Assembly (NCBI GenBank): GCA_023258825.1
Contig: JALQWE010000040.1
Span: 1 to 14,976, forward strand
Source: Planctomycetaceae bacterium
Lineage (GTDB): Bacteria; Planctomycetota; Planctomycetia; Planctomycetales; Planctomycetaceae
Direction: 5' to 3'
DNA: 14,976 bases
In this document: positions 7,881 through 14,976 of the stretch, one piece after another
Numbering within the stretch: position 1 is the stretch's first letter
Layout of the letters: every line of letters begins with the position of its first letter
The notes under the pieces: generated by a model
What the model was told of the DNA's origin: nothing
What the model saw: only the letters and a program-made list of their open reading frames with translations
The model's database searches: none
Made by a program: the position numbers and the translations under genes

Positions 7881-8279
7881 TTAGAGCGTTTCACATTCCG
7901 ACGAAACGCAGCCCGTCTCTGCCGCAATACTTCCACATTGCATATTGGATGGGCAATCACACATGCCGTTCACGATCAGAGCCAGTCGGCCACAGTAGAA
8001 TCCTTCCGGCTGCGGTCGGTAACCAACAACTTCCCCCTCAACCTGACAAGTTGCAATTCCCTTCTTTCCTTCCAACGCGACGCAACAATAACCTGGCACT
8101 GGAATTCCCCCAAGCGGCGGCTGACCGCCAGGGGGCGTTCCGTTCTGATCCCAACCGCACGGTGCAGCTACGCCAGAACATAGAGGCGTTTCTTCGGGAA
8201 ACTTGGCGACAAGTTTACCAGCAAAACAAGCAACGCATAGCGTTACAAGAATTCGTGCGAACCAACTCACTGCATTCAT
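7881..8279 (-). CDS. Small exported cysteine-rich protein
   Basis: The 132-residue product has a signal peptide (about residues 1-25, likely cut near KLVA). The mature part of about 107 residues contains 11 cysteines, including a CC pair and a CDC motif, with Gly/Pro-rich stretches between. This suggests a disulfide-stabilised extracytoplasmic protein. GAGGGAG (8293-8287) lies 7 nt upstream of the ATG, an excellent ribosome site. It is the first gene of the likely four-gene operon and follows the promoter candidate at 8354-8382. I do not recognise a named family. It could be a secreted peptide, a surface-matrix component or a metal-binding protein; the sequence does not decide. Confidence 0.82.
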   Translation of the reverse strand: MNAVSWFARILVTLCVACFAGKLVAKFPEETPLCSGVAAPCGWDQNGTPPGGQPPLGGIPVPGYCCVALEGKKGIATCQVEGEVVGYRPQPEGFYCGRLALIVNGMCDCPSNMQCGSIAAETGCVSSECETL

Positions 8280-8353
8280 GGTTAAACTCCCTCAATTGGT
8301 ATGACTTCTGACACGTAAGTAGCAAAGCCGTCTTGCGGGACAGTAGATGAAAT

Positions 8354-8382
8354 ACTCTTGCGTGTATTTCCCCATCTGTCAA
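8354..8382 (-). promoter_or_regulatory. Sigma70-like promoter candidate for the four-gene operon
   Basis: Reading the minus strand, a perfect TTGACA (8382-8377) is followed after 17 nt by AAGAGT (8359-8354), which matches three of six bases of TATAAT. The start codon is about 75 nt further on. The -35 box is convincing; the -10 box is not. Confidence 0.4.
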
Positions 8383-9209
8383 CACGATGATTTGAAAAAA
8401 ATCTCAGAATGAATAAATCCGATACACGAGTTCAGTTGACGCACAGTATTTATGGATACCCCGAACGCGGAGACTCTCGCGTTGTGAAATGGCTGATCTT
8501 CAGCCTAACCCGTCACGATCTGTGCTGGGGTCTTTGGCAGACGGATGTTGATGCTGGTGAGAAATCCGCAGCTGATTTCGTTCGTCTGAAACGCGACATC
8601 ACGAGCCGCGGTGGTGACGAAGCGGTAGGTAGGCTCGGTTCAGGTGCGGCGTTGGCCTGCCGTGTTTATGCAACAACGGTCGCGCACGCAGCAGGGTGAG
8701 AGTGACAACTCGTGGCGGTAAGCGAGCCGTTCCGCCATGTCTTTGGGGCGTCAGTCAGTTGCGGCGCAAGATTGCTCGCACGACCGTTCTGGCTGCAGGC
8801 CGTCACTCTTGCGTTCCCCCTTTGTCGCATCCCTGAAAAGGGGACATTCTACTTTTCCGCACATCACGCAGGATTGAGTCAACCAGATCGTGTGATCCGT
8901 GACACGGCAATGATGATTTTCAGTGGATCGCGATGTCCGCGACGTGGCATGTAATCGCAATCGCCTGCTAACACGTTGCTGTTCGACGGGGCTGGAAGGC
9001 TTGATACGTCATCGCAATCGGCCGCCCCCGCATTGCCACTCACAGGCTGGCGGATTTCATGAGTATTGCAAACGGCCGCAAGGCTGTTCACGGGCCAGGG
9101 ATCTGTCGCGGAACCGTGGGGCGTCTGTTCGGTACGCATGCGGCCGAAAACCGTTATCATTTCTGGTCCGTGATCTGAATTGAAACAGACTCCGTGCAAA
9201 GGAACTCCC
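8383..9209. other. Long non-coding or degenerate region between divergent operons
   Basis: No open frame here has a recognisable product, signal peptide or good ribosome site. The longest (8409-8699 plus) encodes nothing I recognise. The region holds the intact 20-bp motif (8836-8855), a small GGCGG/CCGCC inverted repeat (8713-8735) and presumably the promoter of the plus-strand operon, which I cannot place with confidence. It may be the remains of a decayed gene or mobile element. Confidence 0.5.
8836..8855 (+). repeat. Intact copy of the 20-bp motif AAAAGGGGACATTCTACTTT
   Basis: This is identical over 20 bp to the motif rebuilt from 2893-2906 plus 4446-4451. The sequences on either side differ between the two sites. 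From memory, G-rich motifs of similar form occur near IS200-like (Y1/RAYT) transposases in several phyla. No such transposase is in this window. Confidence 0.75.
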
Positions 9210-10394
9210 ATGCTTCGTTCCACAAACCGGCCAGCCTGCAGTGGGCTGGTGACTCGATGGCGTTGTTGGCTGACTGTCGTATTGCTGACGCTCGCAATCG
9301 GTCAGCACTCCGTTGGTGCAGACCCGGAGAAGATTGCTGATGCGCCAGGGCGCTGGACAGCAGAACGGGCGAATGCCTGGTCCCGAGAACAGCCGTGGCT
9401 GGTGGGTTGCAACTACATGCCCAGTTCGGCCATTAACCAGCTGGAGATGTTTCAGGCGGAGACGTTTGACCCGCAGTTGATAGATCGGGAGTTTGGACTG
9501 GCTCAGAGTCTGGGCTTCAATTCCGTGCGTGTGTTTCTGCATGATCTGCTCTGGAAGCAGGATCGCGACGGATTTCTGAAGCGATGTGAACAGGTACTGA
9601 GTCTGGCGGAACGTCGCGGCATTCGTGTGATGTTTGTGCTGTTTGACAGTTGCTGGCATCCGATTCCCAGGCTGGGCAAGCAGCCTGCACCACTGCCGTT
9701 TACGCACAATTCAGGATGGGTCCAGAGCCCCGGCGTGGAAGTCCTGAAGAATCCGGCCGCGTGGCCGGAACTGAAGGACTATGTGGTCGGCGTCATCAGT
9801 CACTTTGCCAATGACAAGCGTGTCGTGGTCTGGGACATCTGGAACGAACCGGACAATTTCGACGGCGGGGCAGCGAAGCGTCCGGGGCTGGAGCCGAAGA
9901 ACAAACCCGAGTTGGTCAACCAGTTGTTGCCGCAGGTCTTTGCGTGGGCGCGTGAGGCCAACCCGAGTCAGCCGCTGACGTCCGGCGTCTGGCGGGACTC
10001 AGAAAATATCGTGACACTGGACGACTGCAAACGCATCCAGCTGGCCAACAGTGACGTGATCAGTTTTCACACTTATGGTGACGTACCATCGCTCGAACGT
10101 TGTCTGAAGAATCTGGCGACCTACGGTCGGCCGCTGCTGTGCACGGAATTCATGGCACGACCAAACGGCAGTGTGTTTGAACCACATCTGGGGATCATGC
10201 AGAGTCGTCAGTGTGGAGCGTGGTGCTGGGGATTTATCAACGGCAAATCGCAAACGATTTATCCGTGGGATTCATGGACAAAAACCTACAGCGGGCCACC
10301 ACCGGTCTGGTTCCATGACATTCTGCAGCCGGACGGGACACCGTTTCGTCAGTCGGAAGTTGACTACATTCGTCGGGTGACGGGTGTGAAGTAA
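9210..10394 (+). CDS. Secreted clan GH-A (GH5-like) glycoside hydrolase
   Basis: The 394-residue product probably hydrolyses a beta-linked polysaccharide outside the cytoplasm. It has a signal peptide (about residues 17-36, ending GQHSVGA) and a (beta/alpha)8-type sequence. WDIWNEPDN (Asn212-Glu213) carries the clan GH-A acid/base, and LLCTEFMARPNG (Glu313) is the likely nucleophile, about 100 residues apart as expected. NSVRVFLHDLLW (residues 104-115) also fits. I chose ATG at 9210 because AAGGA (9199-9203) lies 6 nt before it; a TTG at 9180 is rejected. Related planctomycete proteins are often labelled cellulase or 1,4-beta-xylanase, but the substrate cannot be read here. It is the first gene of a likely three-gene plus-strand operon. 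Confidence 0.9.
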   Translation: MLRSTNRPACSGLVTRWRCWLTVVLLTLAIGQHSVGADPEKIADAPGRWTAERANAWSREQPWLVGCNYMPSSAINQLEMFQAETFDPQLIDREFGLAQSLGFNSVRVFLHDLLWKQDRDGFLKRCEQVLSLAERRGIRVMFVLFDSCWHPIPRLGKQPAPLPFTHNSGWVQSPGVEVLKNPAAWPELKDYVVGVISHFANDKRVVVWDIWNEPDNFDGGAAKRPGLEPKNKPELVNQLLPQVFAWAREANPSQPLTSGVWRDSENIVTLDDCKRIQLANSDVISFHTYGDVPSLERCLKNLATYGRPLLCTEFMARPNGSVFEPHLGIMQSRQCGAWCWGFINGKSQTIYPWDSWTKTYSGPPPVWFHDILQPDGTPFRQSEVDYIRRVTGVK

Positions 10395-10428
10395 TCAGGG
10401 TGCGTGGCAAGTCGCGGGGAACGCTGCA

Positions 10429-11283
10429 ATGACTGGATTGATCCGATTTTTACCGGCCCTGTTCCTGCTGATCAGTTGTCGGATCAGCATCGCGCAGGTG
10501 GCTGCTGAACAGCCAGCGAGTGACACACTGGTTCCGGACCTGTTGTATCGCGACGAAGCTGAGCTGGATGACTACGGCAGGCAGCGGTGTCGGATCGATC
10601 TGAGTCTGCCGACTGGTCAACGCGACTTTCCCACGGTCATCTGGTTTCATGGAGGCGGTTTAACGAAAGGGGAACGCAGTCTTCCGCGGGAGCTGCGAGG
10701 CCGTGGATTTGCGGTCGCATCAGCGGGATATCGTTTGAGTCCCACAGTGAAGGCGTCTGTCTGTATTGAAGACGCGGCCGCTGCCATTGCATGGGTTATG
10801 CGTCATATTGAAGGTTATGGCGGGTCCCCGCGCAAAGTGATTGTGTCGGGACATTCGGCTGGCGGTTACCTGACGCTGATGGTCGGACTGGACAGACGCT
10901 GGCTGCAGAAGCACGACCTGAATCCGGATGCCCTTGCCGGCCTTGCCCCGCTCAGCGGACAAGCCGTCACACACTTCACGGTTCGCGCGGAACGTGGCAT
11001 CGCAGACACGCGACCGATCATCGACGAACTGGCACCGCTGTACCATGTACGGGCTGATGCGCCGCCGCTGCTGCTGGTGACGGGCGATCGGAATCAGGAA
11101 TTGCTGGGCCGTTACGAAGAGAATGCGTATCTGTGGCGAATGTTTCAGGAAGTGAAACATCCGGATGTGCAGTTGTTTGAGCTGCAGGGGTACAACCATG
11201 GCCAGATGGCAGAACCTGCGTTTCCGTTGCTGGAACGCTTTGTGAAGCGGGTCACCGGGCCACAGGACACATCTTCCAGATAG
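10429..11283 (+). CDS. Secreted alpha/beta-hydrolase (esterase/lipase-like)
   Basis: The 284-residue product has a signal peptide (about residues 1-24) and an alpha/beta-hydrolase fold of the HSL/carboxylesterase type. HGGG (74-77) is the oxyanion-hole motif and GHSAGG holds the nucleophile Ser143. Asp220 (VTGDRN) and His257 (YNHGQM) complete the triad. The length is normal and the frame intact. It starts 34 bp after the glycoside hydrolase, with GGGGA 8 nt before the ATG, so the two are probably co-transcribed. The pairing suggests removal of acyl groups from the glycan attacked by the upstream enzyme; that partnership is inference. Confidence 0.9.
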   Translation: MTGLIRFLPALFLLISCRISIAQVAAEQPASDTLVPDLLYRDEAELDDYGRQRCRIDLSLPTGQRDFPTVIWFHGGGLTKGERSLPRELRGRGFAVASAGYRLSPTVKASVCIEDAAAAIAWVMRHIEGYGGSPRKVIVSGHSAGGYLTLMVGLDRRWLQKHDLNPDALAGLAPLSGQAVTHFTVRAERGIADTRPIIDELAPLYHVRADAPPLLLVTGDRNQELLGRYEENAYLWRMFQEVKHPDVQLFELQGYNHGQMAEPAFPLLERFVKRVTGPQDTSSR

Positions 11284-11377
11284 CGATCCGACCGGTCGCA
11301 CAGACTCGGGCAGAGATCACAATTTTTTCGCGTTACCAGAGAAATCGCACAAATCCGCGGCAGAAGGAATGAGATTT

Positions 11378-12814
11378 ATGATGTCAGGAAAACACGATCG
11401 GGTTCGTGGAATTCTGTTGCTTCTGCTGAACTGCTGTGGTCTTCCCGGCAGTGGCCTGCAAGCGGACGACTGGCCTCAGTTCCGTGGCCCGGGAGCATCG
11501 GGAATCAGTGATTCCACCAAACCGTTGCCTGTTCATGTCAGCCGGGACGAGGGCGTTGTCTGGAAGACGGCTCTGCCCACTGGCCATTCATCGCCGGCGA
11601 TTCACGGGGATCGGATCTTCGTCACAGGGGTTGAGGGTCAGGATCTGGTCACGATGGGGCTGGATCGAAGTAGCGGCGCGGTACTCTGGAAAAAGAGCGT
11701 TCCGTGGGACACGCTGGAAAAATTTCACACCACGGGAAGTCTGGCGCAGAGCAGTCCGGCAACGGACGGGAATATTGTCATCAGCTTTTTCGGGTCCAGC
11801 GGCCTGCATGCATTCGACAGGGATGGCAATCTGCTGTGGAGCCAGCGGATGGGGCCGTTTCGAAATGATTTTGGCGCTGGCAGCTCGCCCATCATTGATG
11901 GCGACCGGGTGGTGCTGGTTCAGGATCATGACCTCGATTCATTCATCGCGGTCTTTGATAAACACACCGGCAAAGAACTCTGGCGACGTGATCGGTCCGA
12001 GTTCCTGCGGAACTACGCCACACCCGTGATCTGGAATGTCGACGGCAAAAAGCAGATCGTGGTGCTTGCCACACTGCGGATTGTCGCCTACGACCTGGAA
12101 ACGGGAGATGAAATCTGGAGTGTTGGCGGGGTCTCACGCATCATCAACATGACTCCGGTGATCGGCGAAGACAACACGTTGTATGCCGCCTGCTTTTCGC
12201 CGGGAAACGAAGGTGATGATCGAGTCACGCCGCTGACCATTGAAGAACTGTTTGCTGCGGACAGTGATCAGAACGGAACGATTGAAGAGTCAGAGTTTCC
12301 GGAGCATCCTTTCAAGGGACGTTTTTCGCAACTTGACCGCAACAAGGACGAGCATCTGACAAAAGCCGAGTATGAAGTCACCAGCCGCCCCCACGCGGAG
12401 GGGCGCAATGTGGTGCTGGCGATCCGTCCCGGGGGCACGGGCGACATCACGAAAACGCATGTGCAGTGGGAGCATCTGCGGCAGATCCCTTACTGTCCAT
12501 CACCGCTGTATTATCGCGGGGCCTTGTTCATGATCAAGAATGGCGGCATCCTGACCGTGCTGAAGGCGAACACCGGCGAAGTCCTGAAACAAAAGCGTCT
12601 GCGAGCGACTCAGGATTACTACGCCTCACCCGTGGCCGGTGATGGCAAAGTGTACCTGATGAATGTCAATGGTGAGCTGACAGTGCTGGATGCCGACACC
12701 TGGGAAGAGCTGCACACGACGGCGCTGGAGGGCGATGCCCATGCCACACCGGCAATTGCTGACGGGCGATTGTATGTGCGAGTCGGCGAGACCCTGTACT
12801 GTTTTGGAAACTGA
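11378..12814 (+). CDS. Secreted PQQ-like beta-propeller protein with inserted EF-hand pair
   Basis: The 478-residue product has a signal peptide ending near GLQA, then DWPQFRGPG, the usual opening of planctomycete outer-membrane-protein-B-like (PQQ/BamB-type) propellers. Repeats of the form SGAVLWKK, TGKELWRR, TGDEIWSV and NTGEVLKQ mark the blades. Between blades lie two EF-hand loops: DSDQNGTIEESE (residues 295-306), with every canonical calcium ligand position filled, and DRNKDEHLTKAE (320-331). I see no dehydrogenase-specific PQQ or heme motif, so a scaffold or binding role is as likely as an enzyme. ATG at 11378 has AGGA nine bases upstream; ATG at 11369 abuts the ribosome site and is less likely. 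It follows the esterase by 94 bp and may share its transcript. Confidence 0.92.
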   Translation: MMSGKHDRVRGILLLLLNCCGLPGSGLQADDWPQFRGPGASGISDSTKPLPVHVSRDEGVVWKTALPTGHSSPAIHGDRIFVTGVEGQDLVTMGLDRSSGAVLWKKSVPWDTLEKFHTTGSLAQSSPATDGNIVISFFGSSGLHAFDRDGNLLWSQRMGPFRNDFGAGSSPIIDGDRVVLVQDHDLDSFIAVFDKHTGKELWRRDRSEFLRNYATPVIWNVDGKKQIVVLATLRIVAYDLETGDEIWSVGGVSRIINMTPVIGEDNTLYAACFSPGNEGDDRVTPLTIEELFAADSDQNGTIEESEFPEHPFKGRFSQLDRNKDEHLTKAEYEVTSRPHAEGRNVVLAIRPGGTGDITKTHVQWEHLRQIPYCPSPLYYRGALFMIKNGGILTVLKANTGEVLKQKRLRATQDYYASPVAGDGKVYLMNVNGELTVLDADTWEELHTTALEGDAHATPAIADGRLYVRVGETLYCFGN

Positions 12815-12835
12815 TACAAACTGACACCACAGCCC

Positions 12836-12857
12836 CCCACCATCGCTCGCCGGTGGG
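12836..12857. terminator. First hairpin between convergent genes
   Basis: CCCACC and GGTGGG form a 6-bp stem around a 10-nt loop, 22 nt after the stop of the PQQ-like gene. There is no T-tract. It may act as a terminator for either strand. Confidence 0.4.
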
Positions 12858-12877
12858 CCGGAGAGCCGGTGGGCGCA

Positions 12878-12897
12878 CGTTTCGGCGGAGCGAAACG
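12878..12897. terminator. Second hairpin between convergent genes
   Basis: CGTTTCG and CGAAACG form a perfect 7-bp stem with a 6-nt loop. Outer bases GGAGAG (12860-12865) and CTCTCC (12903-12908) could pair as well. The hairpin lies midway between two converging genes, which fits a bidirectional terminator. GCCGGTGGG is also directly repeated at 12849-12857 and 12865-12873. Confidence 0.45.
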
Positions 12898-12937
12898 CGA
12901 CTCTCTCCTGGTTCCACACCGTTTCGGCATCCGAGGT

Positions 12938-14227
12938 TCAGGCCCGCAGACAGAGTCGGCGCAGGATTGCCGTCAGTCCACTGACCCACGCGATCACACT
13001 GACCACGGTCAGGGCCTGCATCTGCAGCAATTGTGAGGTGCCATGGATCAGCGATTCCACGGGTTTGCTGTCCCAGTGAAAAATCCCATTGAACGAACCG
13101 GCAAAGACTCCGACCAGAAGCAACCCGGAGACGGACGCTCCGATCAGCATGACCGGCAACCGACAAACATCCGCGGAACAGTGATTGCGGCAGAAGGCCC
13201 ACAGCATCAGTGCCACAGCCGTTCCCAGGGCACCGCAGATCATGGACGTCATGGCATCCAGCAGGAGACAGCCAGCGGCCACCGCGGCCAAGCCGCTGCA
13301 GAGCCCGGCCAGCGGAGATTCCTGCTGACTGCGACCGTCGGACAACAGTCTCAGCAGCGAACAGACAAAAAATCCGCCGGTGGCAGCCGCCAGACTATTT
13401 AAGAGTATCACAGCGCGCAATTGCGGCTCCGGGACTCGCAGCGAACACATCATGACGGGAAATGTCACCCAGAACAGTCCGATGCACAGAGCCAGCAGAT
13501 CGCGATGTTTTCCGGGGGTATCTGCGTCGCGTGTCTGCCGGGGCAGGGTCATCGCAGAAAGGCTGAGCATCAGCAGCAGCAGGCTGCCACCGCCGTCGGT
13601 CGCATAGCGAATTCCCAGCCAGCCTTCTCCCCAGACCCAGTGCGCGACGGGGACGTAAACCAGCGTTCCCCAGAGCAGACTGAAGCACAGAACACGCCCG
13701 GGGGTCACGCCAGCGGCAGCGGCGATGGCACTGACACAGGCGGTCGCGCACAGATACACGGCCAGCTGGAAATAAACGAACGCGCTTAATGGCACGCTGT
13801 GGTGGGGACGTCTGGAAGCGAACATGGGAGCGTCTGCATTGCCCTGAGCTTCCAGATTTCGAAACCCGGCGAACTGCAGGTCCCCCACAAATCCACCACG
13901 CCCAAAGAAGGCGCGCCGATCCACGATCTGCGCAGCTTCCTGGATCATTTCTTCCAGGGGTTTGGGGGCGGATGCAGGGACATCGGCAGGAGTGGTTCCG
14001 GCGGACGGTCCAAAGGCGAGGCTGTGGAGAATCAGAATCCACGCGGCCACATGCAGCGCGGCCCCGGTCAGCCATTGTTCCGCCGTCAGACGGCTCTTCT
14101 GAAAGCATAGCCCTCCGGTCAACAGCCCGGCACAGGCCGGAAGGAACATCGCTGTCAGAATCAGCGCAGCGGTCAGCAGCCACAGGACCTGAGCGCCATC
14201 GAATTCACTGCCCCACTCCAGAATCAT
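12938..14227 (-). CDS. Divergent Amt-like (ammonium transporter family) membrane protein
   Basis: The 429-residue product is hydrophobic throughout, with about ten or more membrane segments. It carries several Amt/Rh landmarks in order: an opening helix with LPACAGLLTGGL, HSLAFG (residues 68-73), FQLAVYLCAT (153-162), LWGTLVYVPVAHWVWG (185-200) and a DGGG (211-214) where Amt proteins have DFAGG. The VVH that normally follows is LLL, placing Leu219 at the first pore histidine of AmtB (H168). The region equivalent to AmtB H318 reads VMLIGASVSG and also lacks His. It may therefore not conduct ammonium, and could be a sensor or carry another substrate. The ATG overlaps the stop of the upstream ASPIC gene as ATGA, implying translational coupling. 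Family assignment is good; function is uncertain. Confidence 0.8.
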   Translation of the reverse strand: MILEWGSEFDGAQVLWLLTAALILTAMFLPACAGLLTGGLCFQKSRLTAEQWLTGAALHVAAWILILHSLAFGPSAGTTPADVPASAPKPLEEMIQEAAQIVDRRAFFGRGGFVGDLQFAGFRNLEAQGNADAPMFASRRPHHSVPLSAFVYFQLAVYLCATACVSAIAAAAGVTPGRVLCFSLLWGTLVYVPVAHWVWGEGWLGIRYATDGGGSLLLLMLSLSAMTLPRQTRDADTPGKHRDLLALCIGLFWVTFPVMMCSLRVPEPQLRAVILLNSLAAATGGFFVCSLLRLLSDGRSQQESPLAGLCSGLAAVAAGCLLLDAMTSMICGALGTAVALMLWAFCRNHCSADVCRLPVMLIGASVSGLLLVGVFAGSFNGIFHWDSKPVESLIHGTSQLLQMQALTVVSVIAWVSGLTAILRRLCLRA

Positions 14228-14976
14228 CGGATACTCCCCACTTGCTGACCACTGCCACGACGCAGGACTCGCAGCTCGTTCACACCACCACCCTCAAATC
14301 GCTCGAGACACTGCTCAATCGGGCCATCCGGCCATTCCACCACGACCGCTTCCACTTGTTCCGCAGCCCCCAGTCCGAAATGAATCCGTGGATCATGACT
14401 GGCGAGGTAGCTGGCTTGTGGAACGCAATAGCCACTGATCTGTCGGTCATCGGCCAGCAGAACATGAACACGGGCCCCGATGGCATCCCGTCCCGCAGCG
14501 CCTGTTTCGGTCCGAATCATCAACCAGTTTCCCTGACGTGGCAGATTGTTTCGGTAGCAACGGGCCGGGCCACCGCAGTTCGTCACCAGCAGATCCATGT
14601 CGCCGTCATTGTCGATGTCTCCCAGTGTCAGTCCACGACCGGAACGCCGCGCTGCCGTGAAGTCTCCACCAGGCAACGGGGAATCCAGAAAACTGCCGTC
14701 AGCCTGCCCGAACATCAGCTTGTTTTCATCCACATAGGCCTTCCAGTACTCCTCCGAATTCTGAATGACCTCCGTCCGCTGCTGAAATTCATCTTCGCCA
14801 TGAAACGGAAAGCCGGAATGACAGGGAATGACCAGTCCATTCACCACGGGAACATCCAGTTGACCGTCATGGTTGAGATCGACGAGTGCGACGCCCCAGC
14901 CGGTGTGTCGCTGCGACGCCATGTCGATTCCGGACCCCGGTGTCTGATCCGTATACAGTCCCTCCGCGTTTCCCTT
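14224..14976 (-). CDS. FG-GAP/VCBS and ASPIC-UnbV repeat protein, N-terminus outside window
   Basis: The frame is open to the right window edge, so the 251 residues here are the C-terminal part of a longer CRTAC1-like protein; an in-frame ATG at 14922 is internal. Two FG-GAP/VCBS calcium-binding type repeats are visible: VALVDLNHDGQLDVPVVNG and LTLGDIDNDGDMDLLVTN. An ASPIC/UnbV domain follows, running from about GARVHVLL to HFGLGAAEQVEAVVVEWPDG. Such proteins are usually exported and thought to bind partners or surfaces. Its TGA overlaps the ATG of the Amt-like gene. I cannot see the signal peptide or upstream repeats. Confidence 0.92.
   Translation of the reverse strand, partial: KGNAEGLYTDQTPGSGIDMASQRHTGWGVALVDLNHDGQLDVPVVNGLVIPCHSGFPFHGEDEFQQRTEVIQNSEEYWKAYVDENKLMFGQADGSFLDSPLPGGDFTAARRSGRGLTLGDIDNDGDMDLLVTNCGGPARCYRNNLPRQGNWLMIRTETGAAGRDAIGARVHVLLADDRQISGYCVPQASYLASHDPRIHFGLGAAEQVEAVVVEWPDGPIEQCLERFEGGGVNELRVLRRGSGQQVGSIR

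Noticed and set aside
8409..8699. A 96-codon plus-strand open frame in the long gap
   Set aside because: There is no ribosome site of note, no recognisable domain and no neighbour in an operon with it. A decayed gene is possible, but I cannot support a CDS.
9057..9707. A 216-codon minus-strand open frame over the start of the glycoside hydrolase
   Set aside because: It is antisense to a gene with signal peptide and catalytic motifs and has no domain of its own.
13395..14183. A 262-codon minus-strand open frame within the Amt-like gene
   Set aside because: It is a different frame of the same strand, Arg/Ser/Cys-rich, without hydrophobic segments; the Amt-like frame has recognisable family motifs.

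Overview
The window looks like a chromosomal segment of a member of the phylum Planctomycetota. No single gene proves this, but the combination is characteristic: a DUF1559 pseudopilin-like protein, a DUF1573 protein, a PQQ-type propeller carrying EF-hands, an FG-GAP/ASPIC-UnbV protein, a DUF2341-LamG-esterase, and several other signal-peptide-bearing proteins of unknown role. I see no rRNA, tRNA or CRISPR array.

Layout. (a) 1-2873, minus strand: most of a very large secreted protein (DUF2341-like region, LamG-like jellyroll, Ig-like spacer, SASA/sialate O-acetylesterase-type SGNH hydrolase), running off the left edge. (b) 2907-4438: a complete IS4-family (DDE_Tnp_1) insertion sequence of about 1.53 kb with perfect 19-bp terminal inverted repeats and a 7-bp target duplication. 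It landed inside a 20-bp motif that occurs intact again at 8836-8855, and it sits 26 bp outside the esterase start codon. (c) 4633-8279, minus strand: a probable four-gene operon read from right to left, encoding a small exported cysteine-rich protein, an exported protein with a C-terminal membrane anchor, a membrane-anchored DUF1573 protein and a DUF1559 pseudopilin-like protein. Gaps are 107, 42 and 15 bp, and there is a TTGACA-type promoter candidate upstream. (d) 8280-9209: 930 bp with no convincing gene, holding that promoter and the intact motif. (e) 9210-12814, plus strand: a probable operon of secreted enzymes, namely a clan GH-A (GH5-like) glycoside hydrolase, an alpha/beta-hydrolase and a PQQ-like beta-propeller with an inserted EF-hand pair. 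(f) 12938-14976, minus strand, convergent with (e): an FG-GAP/ASPIC-UnbV protein (5' end outside the window) overlapping by ATGA with a divergent Amt-like membrane protein that appears to lack the twin histidines of ammonium channels.

How they fit together: the plus-strand cluster and the large esterase point to extracytoplasmic polysaccharide or glycoconjugate processing. The four-gene minus-strand operon looks like an export or cell-surface module whose biochemical role cannot be read from sequence alone. The most notable observations are the IS insertion into a recurrent short motif directly in front of the esterase, the Cys-rich/DUF1573/DUF1559 operon, and the Amt-like protein without its conduction histidines.
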